Assembly: GCF_036084755.1 (NCBI RefSeq)
Contig: NZ_CP107968.1
Location: 3,565,501-3,629,500 of the forward strand
From: Streptomyces sp. NBC_00370
GTDB lineage: Bacteria > Actinomycetota > Actinomycetes > Streptomycetales > Streptomycetaceae
Length of the DNA stretch: 64,000 nt
Reading direction: 5' to 3'
Position numbers and translations under genes: made by a program. This document shows, in pieces, positions 16,746 through 25,549 of this stretch. Each line of letters begins with the position of its first letter. Within the stretch, counting starts at the first letter, position 1. Below the pieces are notes generated by a model that was not told the DNA's origin, did not search any database, and worked only from the letters and a program-made list of their open reading frames with translations.

Positions 16746-17618
16746 TTGTCCACCCCTCCCCTCTCACCCCTGCACCACGACCAGCCGAGCAATCGGACGG
16801 CCGAAGGACGGCCAGCAGCGTCCCAGGGTGCTGCCGAGCGATACGCGCTCATCGCGGCCGGCATCGTCATCGTCGCCCTGACCGCCGGAGCGTTCTGTCT
16901 CTCCTACGCGCACCTGGCCGATGTCGCCGGGCAGCATGGCCTGGGAGGTTCACCGGTCCGCCGCTGGGCATGGCCCGCGACCCTGGACGCGTTCATCGTC
17001 GCGGGTGAGCTGCTCATGCTCCGCGCAGGGCTGCGCCGGGTCACCGACCGATGGGCCATCGCCGTGACCGCCATCGGTTCTGTGGGCTCCATCGCCTTGA
17101 ACGTTGCCGGGGTCAGCGGCACACGCGATACCGGTGACGTTCCGTTCCTCGATTACGTGGTGGCCGCGGTTCCACCGGCAGCCGCAATGGTGGCCTTCGC
17201 CGTACTGATGCGGCAGATCCACCAGCTCGTGGACCAGCACCCGACCGCAGGTTCCGGGCAGGTGTTGAGGGCATCGGCCACCACACCCTTCCGCTCCGCC
17301 GGAATACCAGCGGAGCCAGCAGAACCCAGCGAGCTCACCGAGCCACCGGTCGCCGTGCCCGCTTGGTCTCCGCAACCTCCTGCGGAGGTTGCGGAGACCA
17401 AGGCCCGCGGTGGCCGCCCGCCCGGCGCCCCGCTCGGGGATCTCGTGGAGATCGGCAGGGCTGCCTGTGCTGAGCAGGGAAAAGCCACCCGGTCCATTGT
17501 CCGGAAGGCAGTTGAGGACAAGGGCCTTCCCATTTCCAGCGAGCGGCTGACCGAGGTGACGAACGTCCTCCGGAACGAACTCACAGCCTCCGCCGAAAGC
17601 GGTCCAGCCAGCGGCTGA
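16746..17618 (+). CDS. DUF2637 membrane protein (Spd-like)
   Basis: A 290-aa protein with four hydrophobic segments (YALIAAGIVIVALTAGAFCL; an RRWAWPATLDAFIVAGELLM region; WAIAVTAIGSVGSIALNVAG; LDYVVAAVPPAAAMVAFAVL), matching DUF2637, followed by a Pro-rich linker and a charged helical tail starting GGRPPGAPLGDLVEIG that resembles a DNA-binding helix-turn-helix. DUF2637 proteins are frequent on Streptomyces plasmids and AICEs near spread (Spd) and transfer genes, so a membrane role in DNA transfer or spreading is inferred. It lies between the DUF3631 ATPase and MobC. Confidence 0.8.
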   Translation: MSTPPLSPLHHDQPSNRTAEGRPAASQGAAERYALIAAGIVIVALTAGAFCLSYAHLADVAGQHGLGGSPVRRWAWPATLDAFIVAGELLMLRAGLRRVTDRWAIAVTAIGSVGSIALNVAGVSGTRDTGDVPFLDYVVAAVPPAAAMVAFAVLMRQIHQLVDQHPTAGSGQVLRASATTPFRSAGIPAEPAEPSELTEPPVAVPAWSPQPPAEVAETKARGGRPPGAPLGDLVEIGRAACAEQGKATRSIVRKAVEDKGLPISSERLTEVTNVLRNELTASAESGPASG

Positions 17619-17766
17619 CCAGGAACCTGCCGGGTGACCGGAACCCGTTCCGGTCACCCGGCCCAGCCGGTCACTACTGGCTCATCACACCTATGGACGG
17701 GTCCGTGTGACCGCTCGTAGCTCGCGGGCCCAAGAGCCCGCCCCACCTTCGTCTGGAGCATCACTC

Positions 17767-18408
17767 ATGACGCACGACCCACACCGCAGTAAGGAACCGA
17801 TACCGCTGACGAAGTCGCCTGTGCTGACGGAACGTGTGCGGCAGGCATTCGGACGGGCTGCTTCCGACGGAGCAAGTTGTCGGGTAAGGAGTCCTTACCC
17901 GTCCTCCGCCCCAGGGGAGGCGGAGGCATCCGGCGCCGAGGCGGCACCGGAGTCGGCCGGCCCCGGGGAGCCGGCCGGGTCAGGAGGCACCAAGCCATCG
18001 TCGAGCGTGCCGCAGCAGCCAGCGCCGCGTCGCCGTCTGCGTGACAAGCAGTTGCGCGAGCGCCGCGTCCACCCCCGCTACAACGACCACGAGTTCGTCC
18101 TCGTCAAGAACGCCGCTGCTCTGAGCGGCATGGCGACCGGTGGCTACGTGGCCGAGTGCTCGCTCGCCGCTGCCCGTGCCGGCGACCCCACCGCAGCTGT
18201 TGCCGACTATCGCGCCATGGTGAAGACGCTCATGGCCGCCAACGGACAGCTCGGCAAGATCGGCAGCAACCTCAATCAGCTCACCCATCACCTCAACAAG
18301 GACGGCGCATGGCCCCACCCCGCCACCGTCCAAAAGCTCCTGGCCCGCGTCGAGGCGTCCATCGACGAACTGGACACCGCCATCGCCCAGGTCACTGAAG
18401 CCCGGTGA
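17767..18408 (+). CDS. mobC: MobC-like relaxosome accessory protein
   Basis: A 213-aa protein. The N-terminal half is disordered, rich in Pro/Glu/Ala; the C-terminal half carries the MobC pattern (YNDHEFVLVKNAAALSGM, GYVAECSLAAAR, NGQLGKIGSNLNQLTHHLN). MobC binds near oriT and helps the relaxase open the strands. The ATG at 17767 has GGAG eight bases upstream; a GTG 60 nt earlier lacks an SD. It ends 4 nt before the relaxase start, a standard mobC-relaxase pair. Confidence 0.85.
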   Translation: MTHDPHRSKEPIPLTKSPVLTERVRQAFGRAASDGASCRVRSPYPSSAPGEAEASGAEAAPESAGPGEPAGSGGTKPSSSVPQQPAPRRRLRDKQLRERRVHPRYNDHEFVLVKNAAALSGMATGGYVAECSLAAARAGDPTAAVADYRAMVKTLMAANGQLGKIGSNLNQLTHHLNKDGAWPHPATVQKLLARVEASIDELDTAIAQVTEAR

Positions 18409-18412
18409 GCCA

Positions 18413-20068
18413 GTGATACCCAAGATCATCCTCAGCGCGGGCCCGAAAGCCACACAACGCACCATCGCCTACCTCTTCGGCAAGGGACGGGCCAACGAGC
18501 ACACCGACCCACACCTGGTGGCCTCCTGGAACGGCTTCGCCCCCGACCCCGGCCGCAGCCCCCACCGCGACCCGAAGGATGTGGAGGCCCAGCTCGTCGC
18601 ACAACTGGATCAGCCCGTGAAGATACTGGGCGACAAGGCACCCAGGGACACCGTGTGGCACTGCCCCGTCCGCGCCGCGCCCGAAGACCCGATCCTCAGC
18701 GACGGGCAGTGGGCGGACATCGCCCGCCGGATGGTGGCCGCCGCCGGCATAGCCCCCAACGGGGATGAGGAAGCCTGCCGCTGGGTGGCCGTCCGTCACG
18801 CCGACGACCACATCCACATCGCCGCCACCCTCGTACGCCACGACGGCCGCCGTCCCGAGCGCGGCTACGACCAGCGCGCAGTCCAGCGTGAGGCCCGCTC
18901 GATCGAGGCCGACTACGGGCTCCGGCGGTTGAAGCCGGGAGACGGCACCGGCGCCATGCGCCACACCAGCAAGGAGCACTTCAAGGCCAAGCGCCTGGGC
19001 CAGGGCGCCGCCGCCCGCGACGTCCTGCGTCTGCGGGTACGCCGCGCGGTTGCCGCCGCGTCCGACGAGGCCGAGTTCTTCGCACTGCTGGAGAACACAG
19101 GAGTGGCTGTGCGCTTCAAGCGCGGCCCCTCCGGTGATGCGCTCGGCTGCAACTTCGCCCTGCCCCACGACACCAACGACAAGGGCGAGCCAGTCTTCTA
19201 CGCGGGCTCCACCCTCGCCCCCGACCTGTCTCTGCCCAAGATCCGCAAGAGCCTCGCCACCACCAGCCCCGAACCGGTCACCATCCGGCCGGGCAACCCA
19301 TGGCACCAAGCCACCGCCGCCGCGGAACGCATCCCCCACCACCTCACCCACGGCGACGACCAGACCGCCCAAGGCCAACTGGTCCTACTCGGCGCAACGC
19401 TGGATCTACTGCCGATCAACGCACCGACCGCGGTGAAGGCCGAACTGGAACGAGCCGCTGCCGCCTTCGAGCGCGCCACCCGCTCCCGCATCGCGGCCGA
19501 CCTCGCCAGCACCCACGCTCTGCGGCGCGGAATCCAAACGATCTGGCGAGACCGGCCCTCGGACGGCGACGGGTCCGGAATCGCCATGCTGCTGGACACC
19601 GTGCTCACGGCAGTAGTGCTCGCCATGCACTGGCACCGCACCCACCAGCACGCCCAGCAGGAAGCGGCAGCAGAACAGGCTCTCGTACACCTTCAGCTCG
19701 CGTACGCCCAGGTCGCCGAGCCGGTCCTGACCGGCCTCGCGCAACGCGCCCCCAGCCCCCAGATGAAGCACCGCTACGCCCACCACCTCCAGCAGGCCGT
19801 GCCGGAGCACGCCGAGCGCATCCTCAACGACCCCGCCTGGGACGCACTCACCGCCGTGCTCGCCGAAGCCGAGGCTGCCGGACACAACGCGACGACCGTG
19901 CTCGTTCAGGCCCTCGGGCAGCGCACCCTGGACGACGCCCGCAGCCCCGCCCGCACGCTGACCTGGCGCATCCGCCGCCTCGGCGACCGTCACGCCCCTG
20001 GCCCCCGCGCCCAGGCGGCCAGGCACGCAGCACCACACAACGCGCCGCTGCTCCCGTCTACCCGGTAG
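18413..20068 (+). CDS. Relaxase / mobilization nuclease
   Basis: A 551-aa relaxase expected to nick one strand at oriT and pilot it into a recipient. The metal-binding histidine cluster HADDHIH is at residues 129-135; the N-terminal IPKIILSAGPKATQRTIAYL should hold the catalytic Tyr region. The C-terminal half is helical and probably contacts the transfer machinery. The GTG start follows the mobC stop closely, so the genes are co-translated. No coupling protein or FtsK-like translocase is nearby, so transfer probably depends on a helper element. Confidence 0.85.
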   Translation: MIPKIILSAGPKATQRTIAYLFGKGRANEHTDPHLVASWNGFAPDPGRSPHRDPKDVEAQLVAQLDQPVKILGDKAPRDTVWHCPVRAAPEDPILSDGQWADIARRMVAAAGIAPNGDEEACRWVAVRHADDHIHIAATLVRHDGRRPERGYDQRAVQREARSIEADYGLRRLKPGDGTGAMRHTSKEHFKAKRLGQGAAARDVLRLRVRRAVAAASDEAEFFALLENTGVAVRFKRGPSGDALGCNFALPHDTNDKGEPVFYAGSTLAPDLSLPKIRKSLATTSPEPVTIRPGNPWHQATAAAERIPHHLTHGDDQTAQGQLVLLGATLDLLPINAPTAVKAELERAAAAFERATRSRIAADLASTHALRRGIQTIWRDRPSDGDGSGIAMLLDTVLTAVVLAMHWHRTHQHAQQEAAAEQALVHLQLAYAQVAEPVLTGLAQRAPSPQMKHRYAHHLQQAVPEHAERILNDPAWDALTAVLAEAEAAGHNATTVLVQALGQRTLDDARSPARTLTWRIRRLGDRHAPGPRAQAARHAAPHNAPLLPSTR

Positions 20069-20160
20069 CAGCCCCTCCGCCGCCGCAGGCACCGCCAGCA
20101 CGGCGGCGCTGATCAGGCTGGTGCGGACAGCTTGGGAGTAAGCAGTTCCAGCGCCTCTTC

Positions 20161-20340
20161 TCAGCGGTACTGGTCCGCGCCACCGCCGGCCTTCGGCTTG
20201 TGGGGCTCGTACGAACCGATCAGGACGCCCATCTCGCGCAGCAGCTCCAGGCTCTGGCTGTATGCGGGATGGGCGGCCTGCGCCGAGTTCAGGTAGGGCA
20301 TGACGGAGGTAGGGATGCCGAAGCCGTCGCCTGGCAGTCC
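20161..20340 (-). pseudogene. C-terminal fragment of a probable flavoprotein
   Basis: Read leftward, GDGFGIPTSVMPYLNSAQ then AHPAYSQSLELLREMGVLIG and a short Pro/Lys-rich tail ending in YR-stop looks like the end of an HFCD-type flavoprotein. No start or flavin-binding N-terminus remains upstream. A relic between the relaxase and the membrane-protein gene; identity moderate. Confidence 0.45.
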
Positions 20341-20447
20341 GTGAGCTGGTGGTCGACATATCCGCCCGCGATCGCCGCCGGAACTGCACTCAATCTCTCG
20401 ATAGCAACCCAGTCCGGTCGAGAGTTCCTGACCGATGAAAGAAGGCG

Positions 20448-21431
20448 TTAGGAACCGCTTGGAGGCGTTTCATCCGTTGGCGAGGACTCAGTGTTCGCGC
20501 CAACGGCTTCATCCGGGCTATCGGCCGCCACCGACGCGTCTAGTTGACCACCAACAAGTTGCAGAGCCATCTGGGCCCGCACCTGGTTGCGAAGAGGTTC
20601 TTCGCTGATGTTGTCGGATAGCACACCGGCGGCCTTCAGCCGACGGTCGAACCGGCCGTCATCACGGAGCATCACGCCTTGCGCACCCATGTCTCGACGC
20701 GTGCGGTTGGACTGCAGGAAGAAGACTCCTGCCAGAAGATCGATGACTGCTCCAGCGGTCTGCGTCACGATCGCTGCGTACCGGCTGCCGTTGCTGTCGG
20801 CGTGCACGATTGCCAGTCCGACCCCAGTCAGGAGAACCGCTGAACCGACCATGCCGAAGACAATGCTGACGAAGAAGCTGACCTTGGCCTGGGCGAGTCC
20901 GTGGGAGTAGATCTGGGTCAGCATCGACGACTGCGCGTCCGGGCCCAGGAGCGGTGCGGTATTGCCGTTCTTGGCACCTGCGTGAGACGCCCCGGGCTGG
21001 ATGTAGACCTGGGACTCAGCGCCATAGACGTGGACGTGGGGAAGGTCGGGGTCTTCTACGTGGCGACGTGCACTTTCTGCCTCGCTGGCGAAGGAGCGGC
21101 TCGCCGCCCATAGCAACGACAAGATCACCCCGGATACTCCGAGGAGGACGGAAGCGGTCGTGGTAGCGGTATCAAGCCAAGCACGCTTCTCAAGGTCGTC
21201 GTAGGAGGGGCCGTTGGCCTTTAAGAATGCCCAAGAAGCGAAGGCGACCACCACCGACAGCACAATCCCGAGGGCGGCAACCAGGGGCGTGCGCACTCTA
21301 CGCACGAGTCGTTCCGTGGTCGCAGGTGAAGGAGACGGGGCTTCTTCACCTGTCTCTGGTTCTGTCCCGGCCAAGGTCTGTTGTGCCTTTCTCGGAGATG
21401 CACTGCACGCATTGTGCGGGCTGGCGGACAT
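20448..21431 (-). CDS. Four-TM protein resembling TRADD-N-associated membrane domains
   Basis: About 327 aa with four membrane segments: TPLVAALGIVLSVVVAFASW, TASVLLGVSGVILSLLWAAS, FFVSIVFGMVGSAVLLTGVG and VTQTAGAVIDLLAGVFFLQS. The last pair, followed by a cytosolic helix with RDDGRFDRRLKAAG, resembles the membrane domain that accompanies TRADD-N modules in bacterial conflict systems; this link is inferred from pattern. Between the pairs is a charged loop. The reading remains open to 21758 but that part is low-complexity; the ATG at 21431 is a guess without a clear SD. Divergent from the HAD gene. Confidence 0.55.
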   Translation of the reverse strand: MSASPHNACSASPRKAQQTLAGTEPETGEEAPSPSPATTERLVRRVRTPLVAALGIVLSVVVAFASWAFLKANGPSYDDLEKRAWLDTATTTASVLLGVSGVILSLLWAASRSFASEAESARRHVEDPDLPHVHVYGAESQVYIQPGASHAGAKNGNTAPLLGPDAQSSMLTQIYSHGLAQAKVSFFVSIVFGMVGSAVLLTGVGLAIVHADSNGSRYAAIVTQTAGAVIDLLAGVFFLQSNRTRRDMGAQGVMLRDDGRFDRRLKAAGVLSDNISEEPLRNQVRAQMALQLVGGQLDASVAADSPDEAVGANTESSPTDETPPSGS

Positions 21432-21805
21432 TGATTCTGCGGTTCCCGCCCGGTCTCCGCCATACCAATGTTCGTTTCGTTGCCCGCTCTCACTCCTGGG
21501 AGCGAGGCCAAGGAGGCTGGCCCCAAGGCGATCACGGGTGTCATGGTCAACGGCCAGCCGTTCCGACGTATGGCTGGGCGGCTCTGGCCTGGGGCAACGT
21601 GGTTTGACGGCAAGGGCCAGCGCCGACTGGGCCGCCGTCGAAGGGCGACTGTCTGCCTGAGCAGCGCTTCCGATCCCCGGGACTTGCCCGCCCCGGCCGC
21701 CCCGCGCAACTCGTTCGGCAGAGCTGGCGAAACGAACGGCGCTGAAGGAGCGCAACATCTCGCTGTAGCGTCGTCGTTGAGTTCGACGGAGAGGAACCCC
21801 GCAGC

Positions 21806-22468
21806 ATGCCGCAGCCCAAAGACACCGCCCATCACGACGCCCCGCGCGGGCTCATCCTGGACTTCGCCGGCGTACTGACCGGGGATCCCCGCCCCGTGCA
21901 TCGCGCCTGGTGCGAGTCCGAAGGGCTCCTCGCCGAAGCATGGCGGGCGACCCTGAACGACCATCCCGAGGGACGACGGCTGTACACCGCCCTGGAGATC
22001 GGCCAAATCGGCCAGGCCGAGTGGAACGAGGGGACTGCCACCCTGCTCGGCGCACACGTTCCCCCGGAGAACCTGATGGGACGCGCCTGGGCGAACGTAC
22101 CGCCGGCCCGGCGCATGGCCGCGCTCGCCCGCGCCGCCAAGGATGCCGGATACCGGCTGGCGCTCCTGTCGAACAGCTTCGGACTGGAGCCCTTCAACCC
22201 TTACGCGCATGCGGGCGTTTGGGACCTGTTCGATGTCCACGTGGTTTCGGAAGTGGTCGGTCTCGCGAAGCCTGACCCGGCGATCTACCAGCTCACCCTG
22301 GACCGCCTCGGCCTGCCGGGGCCGGCCTGCGTCTTCGTCGACGACCACCCGGTCAACCTTCCGCCCGCCGAGGCCCTCGGCATCACCTCCGTCCTCGCGA
22401 CGACGGAGAACGAGACGGTCGACGAGCTAGAGGACCTACTCGGGGTGAACGCGGTCCTTCCCGTGTAG
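21806..22468 (+). CDS. HAD-superfamily hydrolase
   Basis: A 220-aa HAD-IA-like protein with motif I as DFAGVLTG, motif II LLSNSFG, motif III Lys in GLAKPDPAIY and motif IV FVDDHPVN. In motif I the second acidic residue (DxD) is Ala, a change seen in other DFGGVL-type HADs, so phosphatase activity may be altered. A sugar-phosphate phosphatase role would suit the sugar operon downstream, but this is inference. SD GGAGAGGA lies upstream of the ATG. It is divergent from the membrane-protein gene. Confidence 0.8.
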   Translation: MPQPKDTAHHDAPRGLILDFAGVLTGDPRPVHRAWCESEGLLAEAWRATLNDHPEGRRLYTALEIGQIGQAEWNEGTATLLGAHVPPENLMGRAWANVPPARRMAALARAAKDAGYRLALLSNSFGLEPFNPYAHAGVWDLFDVHVVSEVVGLAKPDPAIYQLTLDRLGLPGPACVFVDDHPVNLPPAEALGITSVLATTENETVDELEDLLGVNAVLPV

Positions 22469-22576
22469 TCACTTTCCAGCCACCCCGCCAACTCGCCGTC
22501 ATGCAAAGGGTGCACGCTCCTGTGGTGAAGTGGGTACGGTCCAAGCCTGGCTTGATCGGCCCGGGGAGTTACTGCC

Positions 22577-23779
22577 ATGCAATGGTCGGAATACACCACC
22601 GCTGAACGCCTCAAGACCCTCCGCAGCGGGATGACGCAAGAACAGCTGGCGGAGGCGGCCGAGGTATCGGTTGGTGTCGTGCGGAAGCTGGAACGTGGCG
22701 GCACCGCTTCTCTTCCCTCCCTGCTGGCCATCGCTTCCACGCTCGGCACCGACATCGCCGTACTTCTCGGGCAGCAGGCACCTCGCCGCTCGATGGATCG
22801 TGACGAGCGGGCAGCCCTGCGAACTCTCTCGGCTGCCACGCACGACGCCGCGATCGGCATCCCCGCCGACACCGAACCGGGCACCGTCACCGAGCTGCGT
22901 GCCGTCGTCCAGCACGCGGACACCGCCTACTGGGCTGGCCGGTACACCGAACTCGGCACCCTGCTGGCGGCCCTGCTGCCAGAGGCTCGTGCTCGGTACG
23001 ACGCCGTCGGCACCGGCGAGAGAGAAGCCGCGGCCGGTCTGCTGGCCGACGTCTTCCAGACTGCGGGCATGGCCGCGAACGTCTGGGGTTCGCGCGACCT
23101 CGCCTACGCCGCCCTCACCTACGGGCGCCAGATCGCTGTCCAGGCCGGCGACGACCTGCGCGAGGCGCACCTCGCCGCCACGACGGCGTGGGTGAACCTC
23201 CGTGACGGGCGTACGGCGCAGGGCTTCGCGCTCGCCGCCGCCCGAGCGGAGCGGATCGAGCCCAGGATGTCCGAGCACGACCCCGACCGCCTGTCGGTGT
23301 ACGGGCAGCTCGTCACCAATGCAGCCGTGGCCGCGTCGCGGGGAGGGGCTTCCGCCGACACGGCACGCGAGTACCTGTCCCAGGCCCACGCGGTCGGCGC
23401 CCGCCTCGGCAGCGAGTACGCGCGCGGTGGCCACGCCCAGCCGTACGGTCCGCTGTACGCCGCCACCCAGGCCATGAGCATCGCCGTTGCCCTGGGCGAT
23501 ACGGCGGGGGCGCTGCGGCTCATGGACACCGTCCGACTGGACGAAACGGTCCCGCTCGCGACCCGAGCCCGCTATGGGCTCGACGTCGCCCTGACCCACG
23601 TGGAGTGCCGTCGGTGGGACCGGGCTGCTGACACCCTGGAGGCGGTCTGCACCATGGCACCGGGATGGGTTCAGCACCAGATGCTGCCCGGCGTGATCAT
23701 CTCGCGGCTGGCAGGTGTGTCCGTGGGCCGACTTCGCGGACTCGCGCACGCAGCCGGCGTCCCTTTGGGCGTGCGCTGA
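22577..23779 (+). CDS. XRE-type regulator with TPR-like C-terminal domain
   Basis: A 400-aa protein with an N-terminal HTH (LRSGMTQEQLAEAAEVSVGV, VRKLERGG) and a helical-repeat C-terminus (for instance AAYAA-type helices at EYLSQAHAVGARLG and DTAGALRLMDTV). Streptomyces has many such XRE-TPR proteins, often signal-responsive regulators. GGGGAG is eight bases before the ATG. It lies directly upstream of the sugar operon and is its most likely regulator; the ligand is unknown. Confidence 0.8.
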   Translation: MQWSEYTTAERLKTLRSGMTQEQLAEAAEVSVGVVRKLERGGTASLPSLLAIASTLGTDIAVLLGQQAPRRSMDRDERAALRTLSAATHDAAIGIPADTEPGTVTELRAVVQHADTAYWAGRYTELGTLLAALLPEARARYDAVGTGEREAAAGLLADVFQTAGMAANVWGSRDLAYAALTYGRQIAVQAGDDLREAHLAATTAWVNLRDGRTAQGFALAAARAERIEPRMSEHDPDRLSVYGQLVTNAAVAASRGGASADTAREYLSQAHAVGARLGSEYARGGHAQPYGPLYAATQAMSIAVALGDTAGALRLMDTVRLDETVPLATRARYGLDVALTHVECRRWDRAADTLEAVCTMAPGWVQHQMLPGVIISRLAGVSVGRLRGLAHAAGVPLGVR

Positions 23780-23967
23780 CCACCCACCACCACGACCCGT
23801 AGCAGTTCGGCGGTCAGGAGTTCGCCGACTGCCACGCTCCGTGACAGTCCGAACCCCGCTTGCGAGCTCTACCGGTACGGGGTGTGGCAGCCCAACCGGT
23901 CCCGAACCTCCGCTGTAGCAACGGCCCGTGTCTGTTGACCAACGGTCCGTCCCAGCACGCTTGTGGC

Positions 23968-24411
23968 ATGCCGAACTCCTCGTCCGGCGGCCTCGGACAC
24001 GTTCCCGTCGCCGTCTACTCCTGCGCTGTCGAGCCCCCTGCAGTACGCGAGGCCGAACTTCGTGCTCGCCACTACTCCGACGCACGCCACTGGCACGTCG
24101 CCGGTGTCTGGTCCGACGACGACCCCACCGTGCCCCTGGACACCCGGTTGGGCTGGTCGGCCATCACGGGGTCTCTGTCGTCCGGCCTGGTCCGCGGCAT
24201 CGTCGTCGCCGGAGCCACACACGTCGCCGACGACGCCGCCCAGTTCGCCGCACTCGGCGTCCTCATCCGCGATCGTGGCGGATTCCTGGCCGAGGCGACG
24301 AACAGCCCCTCCCGCCACACGCCCGGCCAGCACAACCGTCGCCGGATCCTCTTCGAGGCGGCGGCCGGCTGGACGCCGTGGAGGCGCCTCGTCCCTGGGA
24401 GCGTCCAGTGA
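23968..24411 (+). CDS. Small protein with a resolvase-like fold, unknown role
   Basis: A 147-aa protein. VAVYSCAVEP, REAELRARHYSDARHW, LRSxLxxG-like spacing in SAITGSLSSGLVRGIVVAG, and AALGVLIRDRGGFLAEA recall the N-terminal catalytic domain of serine resolvases, but I see no clear catalytic Ser context and no DNA-binding domain. It overlaps the next small gene by 4 nt (GTGA), so they form a unit. The start has only a weak SD. Function unassigned. Confidence 0.6.
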   Translation: MPNSSSGGLGHVPVAVYSCAVEPPAVREAELRARHYSDARHWHVAGVWSDDDPTVPLDTRLGWSAITGSLSSGLVRGIVVAGATHVADDAAQFAALGVLIRDRGGFLAEATNSPSRHTPGQHNRRRILFEAAAGWTPWRRLVPGSVQ

Positions 24412-24614
24412 GTCGCGTACGTGCGGAGATAGGCGATCTCGTCCGGGACGGCACCGGACCGCAGGCGATCGTGACCGACATCAAGCAAGGGCGGACCTGG
24501 GTCCTGCGTCGACCGGCTGGCGGCATGTCGCACCAGTGGGAGACCGACGACCCTGACTCCCTTCACGTACTGGAGACCCGCACGTCCCGGTTGGAGCGCC
24601 AGCGAGACAAGTAG
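24408..24614 (+). CDS. Small protein of unknown function
   Basis: A 68-aa charged protein (VRAEIGDLVRDG, QAIVTDIKQGRTWVLRRPAG, HQWETDDPDSLHVLE). The GTG start overlaps the previous stop (GTGA) and has GGGAG upstream, which supports it as a real gene. No family recognised; perhaps a small partner of the resolvase-like protein. Confidence 0.6.
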   Translation: MSRVRAEIGDLVRDGTGPQAIVTDIKQGRTWVLRRPAGGMSHQWETDDPDSLHVLETRTSRLERQRDK

Positions 24615-24664
24615 CGAGCGCCCCCACAGACATCCCATTCCTGCCTCTGGAAGGCGAATCCGCT

Positions 24665-25549
24665 GTGTACGCATTCGGCTTATGCCTCGACCAGCGCTAC
24701 CTCGTCCCCGGCATGGCCGCCATCACCGCCCTCGCCGACAGCCTCACTCCCCGAGCCCGCCGGGACGTGGCGCTGCGCGTACTCACCCTCGACCTGACTC
24801 CGCCCGAGGCCGAGCTCCTCTCGCATCTGGCGCGACGGGTCGGCTTCCGCTCGTTCGACCTGGCCCACCGCTCCCCGCTGCGGACCGCGCGGATGGCGGA
24901 CTCCTCCTACATCAGCGTCGCCACCTACCTGCGGTTCGAGTTCACCGCCGCGTTCGTCCGACGCCCGTATCTGATCTACCTCGACGCCGACACTCTCGTG
25001 CGAGGCGACCTGAGTGCACCGCTGAACGACTTGTGCCTGGGTGACGTCGGCGCTGTACGGGACGAGTTCGGCCCGTCCGTGGGTGACAGCCACGCCTTGC
25101 CGGGTACCGCAGAACGCTGGCCGCACTTGAAGGGCAGGCCGTACTACAACGCCGGCCTGCTGTGGGCCCACGCCGCCGACCTGCCACGGGTGCGTCGCGG
25201 AGTCGGCCACGCACTGGTCCGGATGCGCCAGCACATCCATCACAACGACCAAGACGCCCTGAACCTCTGGCTCCTCCACGCGGGCCACGTTCGATCAGTC
25301 GGCCCCGGATACAACCGCTTCGAGCTCGGCAGGTTCCTCGAACGCGGCAACTGGGCCCGACGCGTCGTCGCCCGCTCTCCGCTTCCCGACACCTCCGCAC
25401 CCCTCATCCACTTCGTGGGACCCGAAAAGCCATGGCAGGCCGACTGCCCCCGCACCGAGGAGGTCCAGGAGTACCGCACCCACCTGCGACGCACCATGCG
25501 CCACGTCCGCGCCCTGGGTTTCGCCCCCGAGCAACCGGAGCTCCGATGA
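24665..25549 (+). CDS. Glycosyltransferase, GT8-like
   Basis: A 294-aa cytosolic transferase with the retaining GT8 layout: FGLCLDQRYLVPGMAA at the N-terminus, metal-binding DAD at residues 107-109 in LIYLDADTLVRGDL, YYNAGLLWAH, HHNDQDALN, and a C-terminal LIHFVGPEKPW with the family's H-x-x-G-x-x-K-P-W motif. It should transfer a sugar from a nucleotide donor to a small acceptor. It starts at a GTG and heads a chain of genes joined by ATGA overlaps. Donor and acceptor unknown. Confidence 0.88.
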   Translation: MYAFGLCLDQRYLVPGMAAITALADSLTPRARRDVALRVLTLDLTPPEAELLSHLARRVGFRSFDLAHRSPLRTARMADSSYISVATYLRFEFTAAFVRRPYLIYLDADTLVRGDLSAPLNDLCLGDVGAVRDEFGPSVGDSHALPGTAERWPHLKGRPYYNAGLLWAHAADLPRVRRGVGHALVRMRQHIHHNDQDALNLWLLHAGHVRSVGPGYNRFELGRFLERGNWARRVVARSPLPDTSAPLIHFVGPEKPWQADCPRTEEVQEYRTHLRRTMRHVRALGFAPEQPELR

